A stretch of 64,000 bases of DNA, from contig NZ_JBLWZP010000003.1 in NCBI RefSeq assembly GCF_048266365.1, positions 124,001 through 188,000 on the forward strand, written 5' to 3'. The position numbers were made by a program, and so were the translations under genes. Below, piece by piece: positions 35,369-43,969 of this stretch. Position 1 is the first letter of the stretch. Every line of letters starts with the position of its first letter. The stretch comes from Galbibacter sp048266365. GTDB lineage: Bacteria; Bacteroidota; Bacteroidia; Flavobacteriales; Flavobacteriaceae. The notes beneath the pieces were generated by a model. The model saw only the letters and a list, made by a program, of their open reading frames with translations. It did not search any database and was not told the origin of the DNA.

Positions 35369-36379
35369 CTACCATTTGATAATAGCACTTGCCCAAGTAA
35401 ATCCACTACCAAAAGCTGCTAGAACCACGGTGTCGCCTTCCTTGACCTTCCCTAATTCCCAAGCTTCAGTCAAGGCAATCGGAATAGATGCAGCTGTTGT
35501 ATTACCGTACTTCATGATATTGTTATACACCTTGTCATCGGAAAGCTTAAACTTGTGCTGTATAAATTGAGAAATTCTAAGGTTGGCTTGATGAGGCACT
35601 AATAGGTCTATATCTTCTTTAGTGAGGTTGTTAGCCTCCAAACCTTCTGTAATTACCTCGCTAAAACGTGCTACTGCGTGTTTAAACACAAATTGTCCGT
35701 TCATGTATGGATAATAAGATGGATTCTCAGAATCTTCTTCTTCCAATATGTCGGTCACCCAACGTTTCCCCATTCCCGGAGCAGTAAGAGCAAGTTGCTC
35801 AGCATGTTCTCCTTCTGAGTGCAAGTGTGTGGAAAGTATACCTTTGGAGGTATCTTCTTCCCTACACAATACAGCGGCTCCTGCGCCATCCCCAAAGATC
35901 ACGGAAACACCTCTCCCTCGAGTAGTCATATCCAATCCTTTTGAATGAAGTTCAGAGCCTATAACTAGAATGTTTTTATACATTCCGGTTTTAATATATT
36001 GATCGGCTACTGAGAGTGCATAAACAAAACCAGAACACTGGTTTCTTACATCCAATGCACCTACGGTACGTAATCCTAAATCGCGTTGTACCAAGACTCC
36101 GGGACCTGGAAAATAATAGTCCGGACTTAGTGTGGCAAAGACCACAAAATCAATTTCATCTTTTTGCAAGCCAGAACGCTCGATGGCAATTTCAGCCGCT
36201 TTAACTCCCATACTGGTAGTCGTATCCCCATCACCATTAACAACGTGACGACGTTCTTTTATTCCTGTTCTTTCTTGAATCCAAGCATCATTAGTATCCA
36301 TCACCTTGGATAAATCATCATTGGATACCACATGTGAAGGCACATAATAGCCTAATCCTGAAATTTTTGAATTGTACAT
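35369..36379 (-). CDS. fabH: 3-oxoacyl-ACP synthase III (KAS III)
   Basis: Starts type II fatty acid synthesis by condensing acyl-CoA with malonyl-ACP. The 336-residue thiolase-fold protein shows the triad: Cys in RNQCSGFVYAL near residue 114, His in PHQANLRI near residue 264, and Asn in YGNTTAASIP near residue 295. The opening ISGLGYYVPSHVVSND is typical. No rpmF or plsX is next to it, so this may be one of several FabH copies. Alternatively it could be a KAS III-like enzyme of another pathway. Confidence 0.92.
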   Translation of the reverse strand: MYNSKISGLGYYVPSHVVSNDDLSKVMDTNDAWIQERTGIKERRHVVNGDGDTTTSMGVKAAEIAIERSGLQKDEIDFVVFATLSPDYYFPGPGVLVQRDLGLRTVGALDVRNQCSGFVYALSVADQYIKTGMYKNILVIGSELHSKGLDMTTRGRGVSVIFGDGAGAAVLCREEDTSKGILSTHLHSEGEHAEQLALTAPGMGKRWVTDILEEEDSENPSYYPYMNGQFVFKHAVARFSEVITEGLEANNLTKEDIDLLVPHQANLRISQFIQHKFKLSDDKVYNNIMKYGNTTAASIPIALTEAWELGKVKEGDTVVLAAFGSGFTWASAIIKW

Positions 36380-36496
36380 GTATTGTGTGCTTTAATAATT
36401 TAAAAATAGAATCTATTTAGTTGCGAAAATTAAACAAATCAGCCCTGCAAGTTACATATAATTAACATATAGTTAAATACCAAAACCTTTAAAACA

Positions 36497-37699
36497 CTAC
36501 TTTTCTTCTACATAATCTTGTAGATAGTTATACAGTTCGGTTAATTTTCCACCAGAGGTCATTTTTGCGCGTTGGAGTACCCCGTCGTTATCCTTGTTAA
36601 ACAATGCAGGAATTACGTGGTTAATAAAGCTCGCTCCAAATTCTTCACTAGCATCCGCAGGGATTTCGCACGGTAAGTTATCTACGGCCATAACTGCTAT
36701 AGCTTCCGGGTTTTTAAAATCTGTCTCCCGCGCTGTGGTAGGATCATATCCATAAATAGGATCTGCTATGGTTGATGGCCGAATGGTCGTGGCTACAGGT
36801 CCGTCGATATCACAACTGATGTCCGCAACTACTTTAACATTAAAATCAGCTGACTTTACATCCTCTCTAGTGTACAAGTATGGTGCTCCATCACCATAAA
36901 AATGCCCTGCAATATACATATCACTGCATTGTGCGAAGCGCATAAAATCGGACTGATAATACTGCGGATTTTTATAAAAATCAGGAATACTCGGTTCTTC
37001 CCCATCGATTCTTTTATTGTAGTCCAAAACTTCGATTTGACAGTACACGGATTGATCGAAGGACTTATTAATGTAATCGGAGACTTCGACTTCTATTATC
37101 CCCATGGCATCTAAAATTTCTTTTACACCACCACTAACGCGTCCTTTACCACTGACGACGATCTTTATATTTGGAAGTTTTATATACTGTAGTTCACTAA
37201 TCAAACCATCTATACCAGATAAGGTCTCTGCTTTTGGCAAATCAAAAAGATCAAACTTTAATCCATAGGTACGGATACCATTATAAGCTCCTACTATTCC
37301 GGCGTAGCGACCAAAGGCTACCAGGCGCTGCCCTTCCTTATTTGTAATTACTTCATGATCGTACAGTTCAATATTCAAATCTAGCACTGCTTGAAGAAGC
37401 TTACGATTATAAGATTGTTTTTTAATGGTATGAGAGAAGAAAAAATATTTTTTATTCGGAATTAAAGCTTCAATAGGCACTTCTTTTACCCCTAACAATA
37501 CGTCACATTGCTGCATGTTATCAGTAAGCTCAAATCCCGCATCTACGTATGCTTGATCACTAAATACCCGTATTGGTGAAGGTTCTATTAAAATTTCTGC
37601 TTCAGGAAATTTTTCTTTGACAATTTGACAGGCCTTCGGACCCAATACCACCCTGCGATCCGGCGGATTCTTGCGTTCTCTTATAATTCCAATCTTCAT
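36497..37699 (-). CDS. NAD(P)-dependent saccharopine/alanine dehydrogenase-like oxidoreductase
   Basis: A 400-residue member of the alanine dehydrogenase/saccharopine dehydrogenase (lysine-forming, Lys1-like) superfamily. The N-terminal domain begins MKIGIIRERKNPPDRRVVL. It continues with the substrate-binding FSHTIKKQ segment (near residue 90) and a Rossmann core with IKIVVSGKGRVSGGVKEILDAMG near residue 180. The DISCDIDGPVATTIRPSTIADPIYGYDP block is characteristic of Lys1-like enzymes. Lysine metabolism is possible, but the true substrate in Bacteroidota is uncertain. It is divergent from the tmRNA gene. Confidence 0.85.
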   Translation of the reverse strand: MKIGIIRERKNPPDRRVVLGPKACQIVKEKFPEAEILIEPSPIRVFSDQAYVDAGFELTDNMQQCDVLLGVKEVPIEALIPNKKYFFFSHTIKKQSYNRKLLQAVLDLNIELYDHEVITNKEGQRLVAFGRYAGIVGAYNGIRTYGLKFDLFDLPKAETLSGIDGLISELQYIKLPNIKIVVSGKGRVSGGVKEILDAMGIIEVEVSDYINKSFDQSVYCQIEVLDYNKRIDGEEPSIPDFYKNPQYYQSDFMRFAQCSDMYIAGHFYGDGAPYLYTREDVKSADFNVKVVADISCDIDGPVATTIRPSTIADPIYGYDPTTARETDFKNPEAIAVMAVDNLPCEIPADASEEFGASFINHVIPALFNKDNDGVLQRAKMTSGGKLTELYNYLQDYVEEK

Positions 37700-37772
37700 A
37701 AATAACTTGGTATAAAATTTGTTCTAAAATACATGCTTGGTTGTAGATGTGCAAGTTTCCGATAAAATGTAT

Positions 37773-37780
37773 TACATTTG
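37773..37780 (+). promoter_or_regulatory. Probable -7 box of the ssrA promoter
   Basis: TACATTTG matches TAnnTTTG, 62 bases before the mature tmRNA 5' end, with TTTC at 37756-37759 near the -33 position. The leader in between includes GTTCTTTAACA, a pattern similar to leaders of stable RNA genes in this phylum. Confidence 0.5.
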
Positions 37781-37842
37781 CAACCCTTTTAGAATTAATC
37801 AGAATACGAATTCTAAAGAGCAACGTTCTTTAACAACATATT

Positions 37843-38238
37843 GGGGTCGACTGGTTTTGACAGCGAGTCTAATTGACTTGTAAGCATGCAGAGCGCTGAG
37901 ATACAGCTCTTAAATATCATATTTCAACCTTTTTAAATGGCGAGAATAACTACGCTCTTGCTGCCTAATCTGAATTCATAGTAGGATTTGGCCATGTTTC
38001 CGCAAGGCGGAAAGGCGAGATGTCTCTGAGCAGCCCTTGTTGATGGCGGCTCATCATGAGGCACCATAAAAGTCAACATAGAGACTTTGTAGCTTCGACA
38101 AAGTTTCAAAACTAAAGAAGCTAAGCTATTAGTGGGCGGTTTTCGGTCAGCTAATAGTCGACAATTAAACGAGGACTAAGCATGTAGAAAGCATTTTAAT
38201 TGCTTGTTTGGACGGGAGTTCGATTCTCCCCGACTCCA
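37843..38238 (+). ncRNA. ssrA: Transfer-messenger RNA (tmRNA)
   Basis: Rescues stalled ribosomes. The 5' end GGGGTCG pairs with the 3' CGACTCC (38231-38237) to form the tRNA-like acceptor stem. The T-arm reads GGGAGTTCGATTCTCCC. The mRNA-like part encodes the tag GENNYALAA (codons 37939-37965) and a TAA at 37966-37968, so tagged proteins end in (A)GENNYALAA. CCA is added after transcription past A38238. Downstream lies a terminator. Confidence 0.95.
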
Positions 38239-38691
38239 CTTTTTGGACAACAATCCATATCACAAACCCTGTAATCAGTTGATTTACAGGGTTTTTTATT
38301 TTTTGAAGGAAAATATAAGGGGGAAATAACGATATTCTTACAATGAATAAAAACGAGCTTATACAGGATTTTCTAATAATCTCGTCTATCAAAATGATGA
38401 GCATTTAAAAAGATTGCCATAGGTTTTTAAAACTGACTAAAGTCAGCAATACGTGATTACTCCAGTATAAAAGCACCTCTACCTTTAAAAAGAGGAAATG
38501 AAATAATTTATATACTAACTATAGACAATACAGATTAAAATTATAAGAAAATATCTCATTTTTTTTCGAGGTATACTGACAAAGGTCATTGTGATTTAAC
38601 CATGTAGGCGAGAATCCGCTGGATAATTTGATGAAAAAACTTACAAAACCGACCCTATCTATATTCACTAGATTAACAATATCGTCTACTC
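38239..38691. other. Intergenic region between ssrA and the pectin operon
   Basis: Apart from the ssrA terminator, no gene is seen in these 453 bases. Only very short frames exist (for example a 21-codon one at 38343). It is the boundary between housekeeping DNA and the glycosidase operon. Confidence 0.5.
38264..38300 (+). terminator. Terminator of ssrA
   Basis: AAACCCTGTAA (38264-38274) pairs with TTACAGGGTTT (38284-38294), an 11-base-pair stem around a nine-base loop, followed by a T-rich tail. Confidence 0.9.
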
Positions 38692-40365
38692 TTACCTAAT
38701 TTTAACCGAAGATTTAGAGACTGTCTTACCCTGTCTGACCTGATTTTTAATATCCGTAAAATCATTTTTACTGAAGTTCAAATTCTTTGACCCACTTCCC
38801 AGTATGCGAATAGCAGCACTATTGGTTTCTTTAAAGCTTAAACCCTTTACATTTACATTTTTACAATTATATAAGGTAAGAGCCTCATCTTGTGAAATCA
38901 CCTTTACATTGACTAGGGTTAAGCCATCGGCATCAATCGCCGTAATACCTTGCTGAGTTTGAAATACCGCATTTTCAAGACTAACGTTTTTTAGGTTCAT
39001 TTCAGGCAAACCCATAAAAAATGCTGCTTTTTTCGAAGCAATCGCACGTATATTTTTTATCGAAATATTCTTAAAAGAAGGAGTTTCTTCCGTTACGGGT
39101 TGAGGCTTTTCATCTCTGGACTCATCCTCAGCACTTTGATCTTCTTCTAAAATTGGTGAATTTCCACCGTAGAATAAATTAAAGCGTATGGTCTCTGTAG
39201 GAATATTGATCATATCAATGTCACTTATGTAAATATTTTCAACAATTCCACCACGACCACGAGTGCTTTTAAAACGCAAACCGACATCAGTCCCGATAAA
39301 GGTGCATTTAGAGACATGTATATTTTTAACGCCACCTGACATCTCACTCCCTATAACAAAACCGCCATGACCGTGATAAACAATATTATTTTTTACAATG
39401 ACATTCTCTGTCGGCATACCACGGTCGCGTCCATCCTTATTTTTTCCGGATTTAAAGCAAATCGCATCGTCTCCAACATCAAAAGTATTGTTGTATATCA
39501 AGACATTTTTACAAGACTCTAAATCAAGGCCATCCCCATTTTGAGAATACCACGGATTCTTTACATCCAGGTTTCGAATGATAATATTTTCACTCATTAA
39601 AGGATGAATATTCCAGGCCGGTGAATTTTGAAAAGTCGGTCCATCCAAAAGTACTGTTTTACTTTTCAGAATGCTGACCATTACAGGCCGCAAAAAATCC
39701 TTTACCCTAGCCAATTGATCTTCGTCAATTAAATCCGGAACGTTGAAATTACTACTGCTGTTATAACCCAATTTAGATTTTTCTGACGGAAACCACATTT
39801 TATCGTCATCGGAAAGTACCCCACCTGATTTCATAAGATTATTCCACTGACTGGAGGTCATTTTTCCTCTTTTAACGGGTCTCCAGGCGTCACCGTTTCC
39901 GTCTATGGTTCCTTTACCGGTAATAGCAACGTTTTCCACCCCCTTTATAGAAATCGGAGATTGATTTCTAATGGTATTCAAGCCTTCAAAGCTCGTTTTA
40001 ACAAGCTTGTAATCATCAAAATCACGACTAAAAAGCAACAGTGCTCCTAATTCGAGATGGAGATTTATATTGCTCTTTAGCTCAATAGGTCCTGTTAACC
40101 AAATTCCTCGAGGAATAATCACTTTCCCGCCTCCCTTCTCGTGAACCGCTGCAATAGCAGCTGATATGGCTTCTGTGTTCTTGGTAAGGCCGCCGTCTTC
40201 TGCTCCAAAGTCAATGATACTTACCGAATAATTTGGAAATTGAGGCTCCGGTACTTTGGGCATATCAAATTCCACACCTTCATATACTTCTTCCATTGTC
40301 ATTTCCTGGGCAGTCATCACCCCTATAAAAAACACTACTAAAATACAGAGTCCTAATTTTTTCAT
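38692..40365 (-). CDS. GH28 family polygalacturonase-like enzyme, last gene of the operon
   Basis: A right-handed beta-helix hydrolase of 557 residues with a signal peptide (MKKLGLCILVVFFIGVMTAQ). GH28 features in order: an N-terminal pectate-lyase-like segment (SIIDFGAEDGGLTKNTEAI), then catalytic blocks QNGDGLDLES, VGDDAICFKSG, YHGHGGFVIGSE and GLRFKSTRGRGG near residues 275-390. The first block is NGDG rather than the fungal NTDG. It probably removes galacturonate or a related uronic acid from pectin. It is a distant paralog of the GH28 gene at 59760. The 89-base gap to the dehydrogenase may allow partial read-through control. Confidence 0.88.
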   Translation of the reverse strand: MKKLGLCILVVFFIGVMTAQEMTMEEVYEGVEFDMPKVPEPQFPNYSVSIIDFGAEDGGLTKNTEAISAAIAAVHEKGGGKVIIPRGIWLTGPIELKSNINLHLELGALLLFSRDFDDYKLVKTSFEGLNTIRNQSPISIKGVENVAITGKGTIDGNGDAWRPVKRGKMTSSQWNNLMKSGGVLSDDDKMWFPSEKSKLGYNSSSNFNVPDLIDEDQLARVKDFLRPVMVSILKSKTVLLDGPTFQNSPAWNIHPLMSENIIIRNLDVKNPWYSQNGDGLDLESCKNVLIYNNTFDVGDDAICFKSGKNKDGRDRGMPTENVIVKNNIVYHGHGGFVIGSEMSGGVKNIHVSKCTFIGTDVGLRFKSTRGRGGIVENIYISDIDMINIPTETIRFNLFYGGNSPILEEDQSAEDESRDEKPQPVTEETPSFKNISIKNIRAIASKKAAFFMGLPEMNLKNVSLENAVFQTQQGITAIDADGLTLVNVKVISQDEALTLYNCKNVNVKGLSFKETNSAAIRILGSGSKNLNFSKNDFTDIKNQVRQGKTVSKSSVKIR

Positions 40366-40454
40366 TTTTAGATTTTTTTGCTTTTTAACTTTCGTAAGTT
40401 TATTACCATAATAAAAGATAATTTAGCGGCAACCCAATAAAGTTTTACCCGCAT

Positions 40455-41465
40455 TCAATCAAAATTAACCATAGCCTTGATCACCCCCGTTTTAGGAATT
40501 AACCAAGAATCAAAATGTGAAATCATATCCGTAAAATGAACTTGATGCGTTACAAATGATTTCGTCGGAAATTCTTTTATATGCCTTATCACAAACTGAA
40601 AATCTTCCAAGGTTGCATTTCGGCTGCATTTTAGGGTAGTTTCTTTCGCATGAATTTTAGGATGCGAATAACACAATTCCTCCTTAGAAAGTCCAACTAG
40701 AATAAATTCGCCCCCATGTGCCATATAATCAATTCCGCTTTCCAGAGCTTTTTTACTCCCTGTAGCGTCGAAAACTGCTGTTGCCATATCTGTATTGGTG
40801 AGTCGGGATATTTTGCTCACAGGATCTTCCAGGACATTAAACGCATATTGTACGCCAATCTGGTCTTGAACGTAATGCAAACGATCTTTATTAACATCCA
40901 GGGCAATTACATTTGCCCCGGTTATTTGAGCAAGTTTCATCAAGCCTATGCCGATTGGGCCACAACCGATAACTACAATATAATCTCCCGGTTGAATGTT
41001 AGATCTTCTAAGAGCATGAGCACCAATGGCTAAAGGTTCAACAATAGCCATTTCATTATAGCTCAGATCATTTGCTGGCAGCAGTAAATCCGTACGAACT
41101 GAAATCACTTCTTGCATGCCTCCATCGGCGTGAACACCCAGCACCTGAATATTAGCACAGCAATTGGTTTTGCCCCTCTTACACGCAATGCAACTACCAC
41201 AACTGACATAAGGCATTACAATTACCATATCCCCCGTCTTTAAGCCTTGGTCATTCCGGTCAATGTCGAGAATCTCTGCTGCCAATTCATGTCCAAGAAT
41301 TCTGGGGTATTTAAAAAAAGCCTGATTCCCTGCATAAGCATGTAAATCCGTTCCACAAATACCAACTCTGTGAATCTTGAGCAAAGCCTCCCCATGGTTT
41401 TTAACAGGAACCTCTTTTTCTTTTATCTCAAAATTAGTAGGTTCTTGGCACACTATATACTTCAT
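40455..41465 (-). CDS. Zinc-dependent medium-chain alcohol/sugar-acid dehydrogenase
   Basis: A cytoplasmic, 336-residue MDR dehydrogenase. The catalytic-zinc Cys is in HRVGICGTDLHAY near residue 38, followed by GHELAAEI. Structural-zinc cysteines lie in CGSCIACKRGKTNCC. The cofactor-binding GCGPIGIGLMKLAQ is near residue 175. Within the operon it is the only catabolic enzyme without an export signal, so it probably oxidises a released sugar or sugar acid (for example an L-galactonate- or L-fuconate-type compound); that substrate is inferred. The ATG at 41465 starts the family-typical MKYIVCQEP. Confidence 0.85.
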   Translation of the reverse strand: MKYIVCQEPTNFEIKEKEVPVKNHGEALLKIHRVGICGTDLHAYAGNQAFFKYPRILGHELAAEILDIDRNDQGLKTGDMVIVMPYVSCGSCIACKRGKTNCCANIQVLGVHADGGMQEVISVRTDLLLPANDLSYNEMAIVEPLAIGAHALRRSNIQPGDYIVVIGCGPIGIGLMKLAQITGANVIALDVNKDRLHYVQDQIGVQYAFNVLEDPVSKISRLTNTDMATAVFDATGSKKALESGIDYMAHGGEFILVGLSKEELCYSHPKIHAKETTLKCSRNATLEDFQFVIRHIKEFPTKSFVTHQVHFTDMISHFDSWLIPKTGVIKAMVNFD

Positions 41466-41524
41466 TGATTCGGTATTTATTGTTATCGTAAATTCAATTT
41501 TTTTGAACAATCATTCGAAATACT

Positions 41525-43966
41525 TTATTTGGCTATCGTAATGGTCAACGTCTCAGAGGTCAATCCTTCAGAGCTTGCCTTTAAAGTTATAGGTTCATTT
41601 TTGTAATTAGATTGGATGATCACCAGGCATTTACCATTAAAAGCCTTGCGCTGGTTTGCCTTAAAAGGCTCTAAGCTCGCCTGATATCCATTATCCACTC
41701 CGACAATTTTGCCACCGCCTGAGATGTCAAATTTCACCAAATTATCAGCTCTTGGAGCAAGCACCCCATTGTCATCCTGTATATTTACAGTGACAAATAT
41801 AAGATCATTACCATCAGCTTTTACTGCTTCCTTATCACCAATTAATTCAATTTTTGCAGGAGCAGCTGCGGTTACTATCTCTCGCTGTAAAACAATTTCC
41901 CCGTCCTTTCGAGAAACCGCTTTTAGTTTCCCTGGTTCAAAAGGTACCTTCCAGGAAATATGCAAATCATCTCCTTGCTTGGATTTTATTCCTAAAGATT
42001 TTCCATTTAAAAACAATTCCACCTCATCAGCATTATTATAATACGCCCACACATCTACCATGGCTCCTTTGGACCAATTCCAATGTGGAAAAATATGCAA
42101 TACATCTTCCTTGGTCCACTCACTTTGATACATATAATAAATATCCTTTGGAAAACCTGCTAAATCAATAATTCCGAAATAGGAGCTTCTTGCCGGATAC
42201 GGATAAGGAATTGGTTCTCCTAAATAATCAAAACCTGTCCAAACGAACATTCCTGCCATAAAATCAAGTCTTTTAACCTCTTTCCAGGTCTGTTCATGAG
42301 TAGAACCCCAATAGGCAGAAATATGATCATAAGCAGAGACTGTTAAATCCTCGTTCCCGTCAAATTCGCCTTTATGAGAAGGTGGCCAGTACATAAGGCT
42401 GTCTGAAGGCATGTCGTAATGCCCCCTTGTCATCAAGCCGGATATACTTTCAGAAGAAAGTACTTTTTCTCCTTTAAATCGCTCCGGAAAATCCTTGTAA
42501 GCCTCGTGTTTATAATTAAACCCGAGAACATCCAAGACCCCTGATTGATAAATATAATTTTTCTCCGGAATATTCTCGGTAAGGGCAATAGTTACCGGTC
42601 TTGTGGTATCGAGCTCTTTCACTAGTGCCACCAATTCTTTAGTCATGGCGATGCCTGTACTGTCAAATTGTTCTCTAATTTCATTCCCGATGCTCCACAT
42701 CATTATCGAAGGATGATTTCTATCTCTTAAAATCATATCGCTTAAATCCCGCTCATGCCACTGGTCCCAATTCAAATGGTAATCGTATTCAACTTTTTTC
42801 TTTTTCCACACATCAAAGGCTTCATCCTGTACAATAAAGCCCATACGATCTGTTAATTGCAATAGCTCGGGAGATGGTGGATTATGCGCGGTTCTAATCG
42901 CATTGACTCCCATCTCTTTTAAAATCCTTAAGCGTCGCTCTATGGCATGGATGTTAATCGCAGCACCCAGTGCACCTAAATCATGATGAAGACAAACGCC
43001 GTAAAGTTTCATATGCTCTCCATTGAGAAAGAAGCCCTCTTGAGCATCAAAACGAAACTTACGTATCCCCAAAGGGGTTTCATAAGTATCTAATAGTCTT
43101 GAGCCCTGATAAATCTTTGTTTGTATACTATACATATTAGGACGCTCCGGACTCCATAATTTTGGAGACTCCAGGCTAAAATTCATTTTTACATTCACAT
43201 TCTTTTGTCCTGCGAGCTTCAGCAGCTGTTCCTTGGTTTCCACGGGTTGATTATCGGCATTGACAATACTACTGACCACCTTAATTTGGTCGAGATCAGC
43301 AGCTTCATTTTTTAACACTATGGCCAAATCAACCTCCGCAGTTTTTTCAGATACAACAGGGGTTGTCACAAACGTTCCCCAATGATCAACATAGACGGTA
43401 TTCGTGGCAATTAATTTTACATTTCTGTAAATCCCGGAACCTGTATACCATCTGGAATTTGGTTGTGGAGAATTATCTACCTTAACCGCTATGCTGTTTT
43501 CTTGCCCAAACTTCAAATATGGTGTCAAATCGTATTGAAATGAAATATAGCCAAATGGGCGAATACCCAGGTAATTTCCGTTGATCCATACCTCAGAGTT
43601 TCTATACACCCCATCAAAGGAAATAAATACTTTGCGCTCGTTCCAGTCTGCCGGAATCTCAAAAGATTTTTGATACCAACCTATCCCTGCCGGAAGTGCT
43701 CCACCTTCTGGTTTAGTCGGGTGACTTTCATCAAATTCCCCCTCTATACTCCAATCGTGAGGTAGTTCCAAGCTACGCCAATCAGAGAGATCGACAGAGT
43801 GATTTATAGCCTCCGGATGATCTCCTAATTTAAACTTCCAATCTTTATTAAAATTTTGAACGATTCTGGCCTGTTTTACTTGGACTTCTGGTTCACAACC
43901 TAAGATCATGACAAAAGAAACCAAAGCAAAACAAAAATATGCTGTATTTAAATAGTTAATTTTCAT
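41525..43966 (-). CDS. GH2 family glycosidase lipoprotein (beta-galactosidase-like)
   Basis: An 813-residue exo-glycosidase with a lipobox (FVMILGC, lipid Cys24). The order is a sugar-binding jelly-roll (about 35-190), an immunoglobulin-like domain, and a TIM barrel with acid/base Glu429 in SIGNEIREQ and nucleophile Glu506 in LSSESISG. A DUF4982-like and a further beta domain form the C-terminus. GH2 enzymes in pectin loci act as beta-galactosidases, beta-glucuronidases or alpha-L-arabinopyranosidases. Specificity cannot be assigned. The start is four bases before the next upstream stop, so it is coupled. Confidence 0.9.
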   Translation of the reverse strand: MKINYLNTAYFCFALVSFVMILGCEPEVQVKQARIVQNFNKDWKFKLGDHPEAINHSVDLSDWRSLELPHDWSIEGEFDESHPTKPEGGALPAGIGWYQKSFEIPADWNERKVFISFDGVYRNSEVWINGNYLGIRPFGYISFQYDLTPYLKFGQENSIAVKVDNSPQPNSRWYTGSGIYRNVKLIATNTVYVDHWGTFVTTPVVSEKTAEVDLAIVLKNEAADLDQIKVVSSIVNADNQPVETKEQLLKLAGQKNVNVKMNFSLESPKLWSPERPNMYSIQTKIYQGSRLLDTYETPLGIRKFRFDAQEGFFLNGEHMKLYGVCLHHDLGALGAAINIHAIERRLRILKEMGVNAIRTAHNPPSPELLQLTDRMGFIVQDEAFDVWKKKKVEYDYHLNWDQWHERDLSDMILRDRNHPSIMMWSIGNEIREQFDSTGIAMTKELVALVKELDTTRPVTIALTENIPEKNYIYQSGVLDVLGFNYKHEAYKDFPERFKGEKVLSSESISGLMTRGHYDMPSDSLMYWPPSHKGEFDGNEDLTVSAYDHISAYWGSTHEQTWKEVKRLDFMAGMFVWTGFDYLGEPIPYPYPARSSYFGIIDLAGFPKDIYYMYQSEWTKEDVLHIFPHWNWSKGAMVDVWAYYNNADEVELFLNGKSLGIKSKQGDDLHISWKVPFEPGKLKAVSRKDGEIVLQREIVTAAAPAKIELIGDKEAVKADGNDLIFVTVNIQDDNGVLAPRADNLVKFDISGGGKIVGVDNGYQASLEPFKANQRKAFNGKCLVIIQSNYKNEPITLKASSEGLTSETLTITIAK

Positions 43967-43969
43967 AGT

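Noticed and set aside
38165..38404. A 79-residue minus-strand frame across the end of ssrA
   Set aside because: It is the antisense reading of the tmRNA 3' end (peptide with SGRIELPSKQAIKMLSTCLV), a well-known spurious product in genome annotations.
38343..38408. A 21-codon frame downstream of the ssrA terminator
   Set aside because: It is too short, without family similarity or promoter signal.
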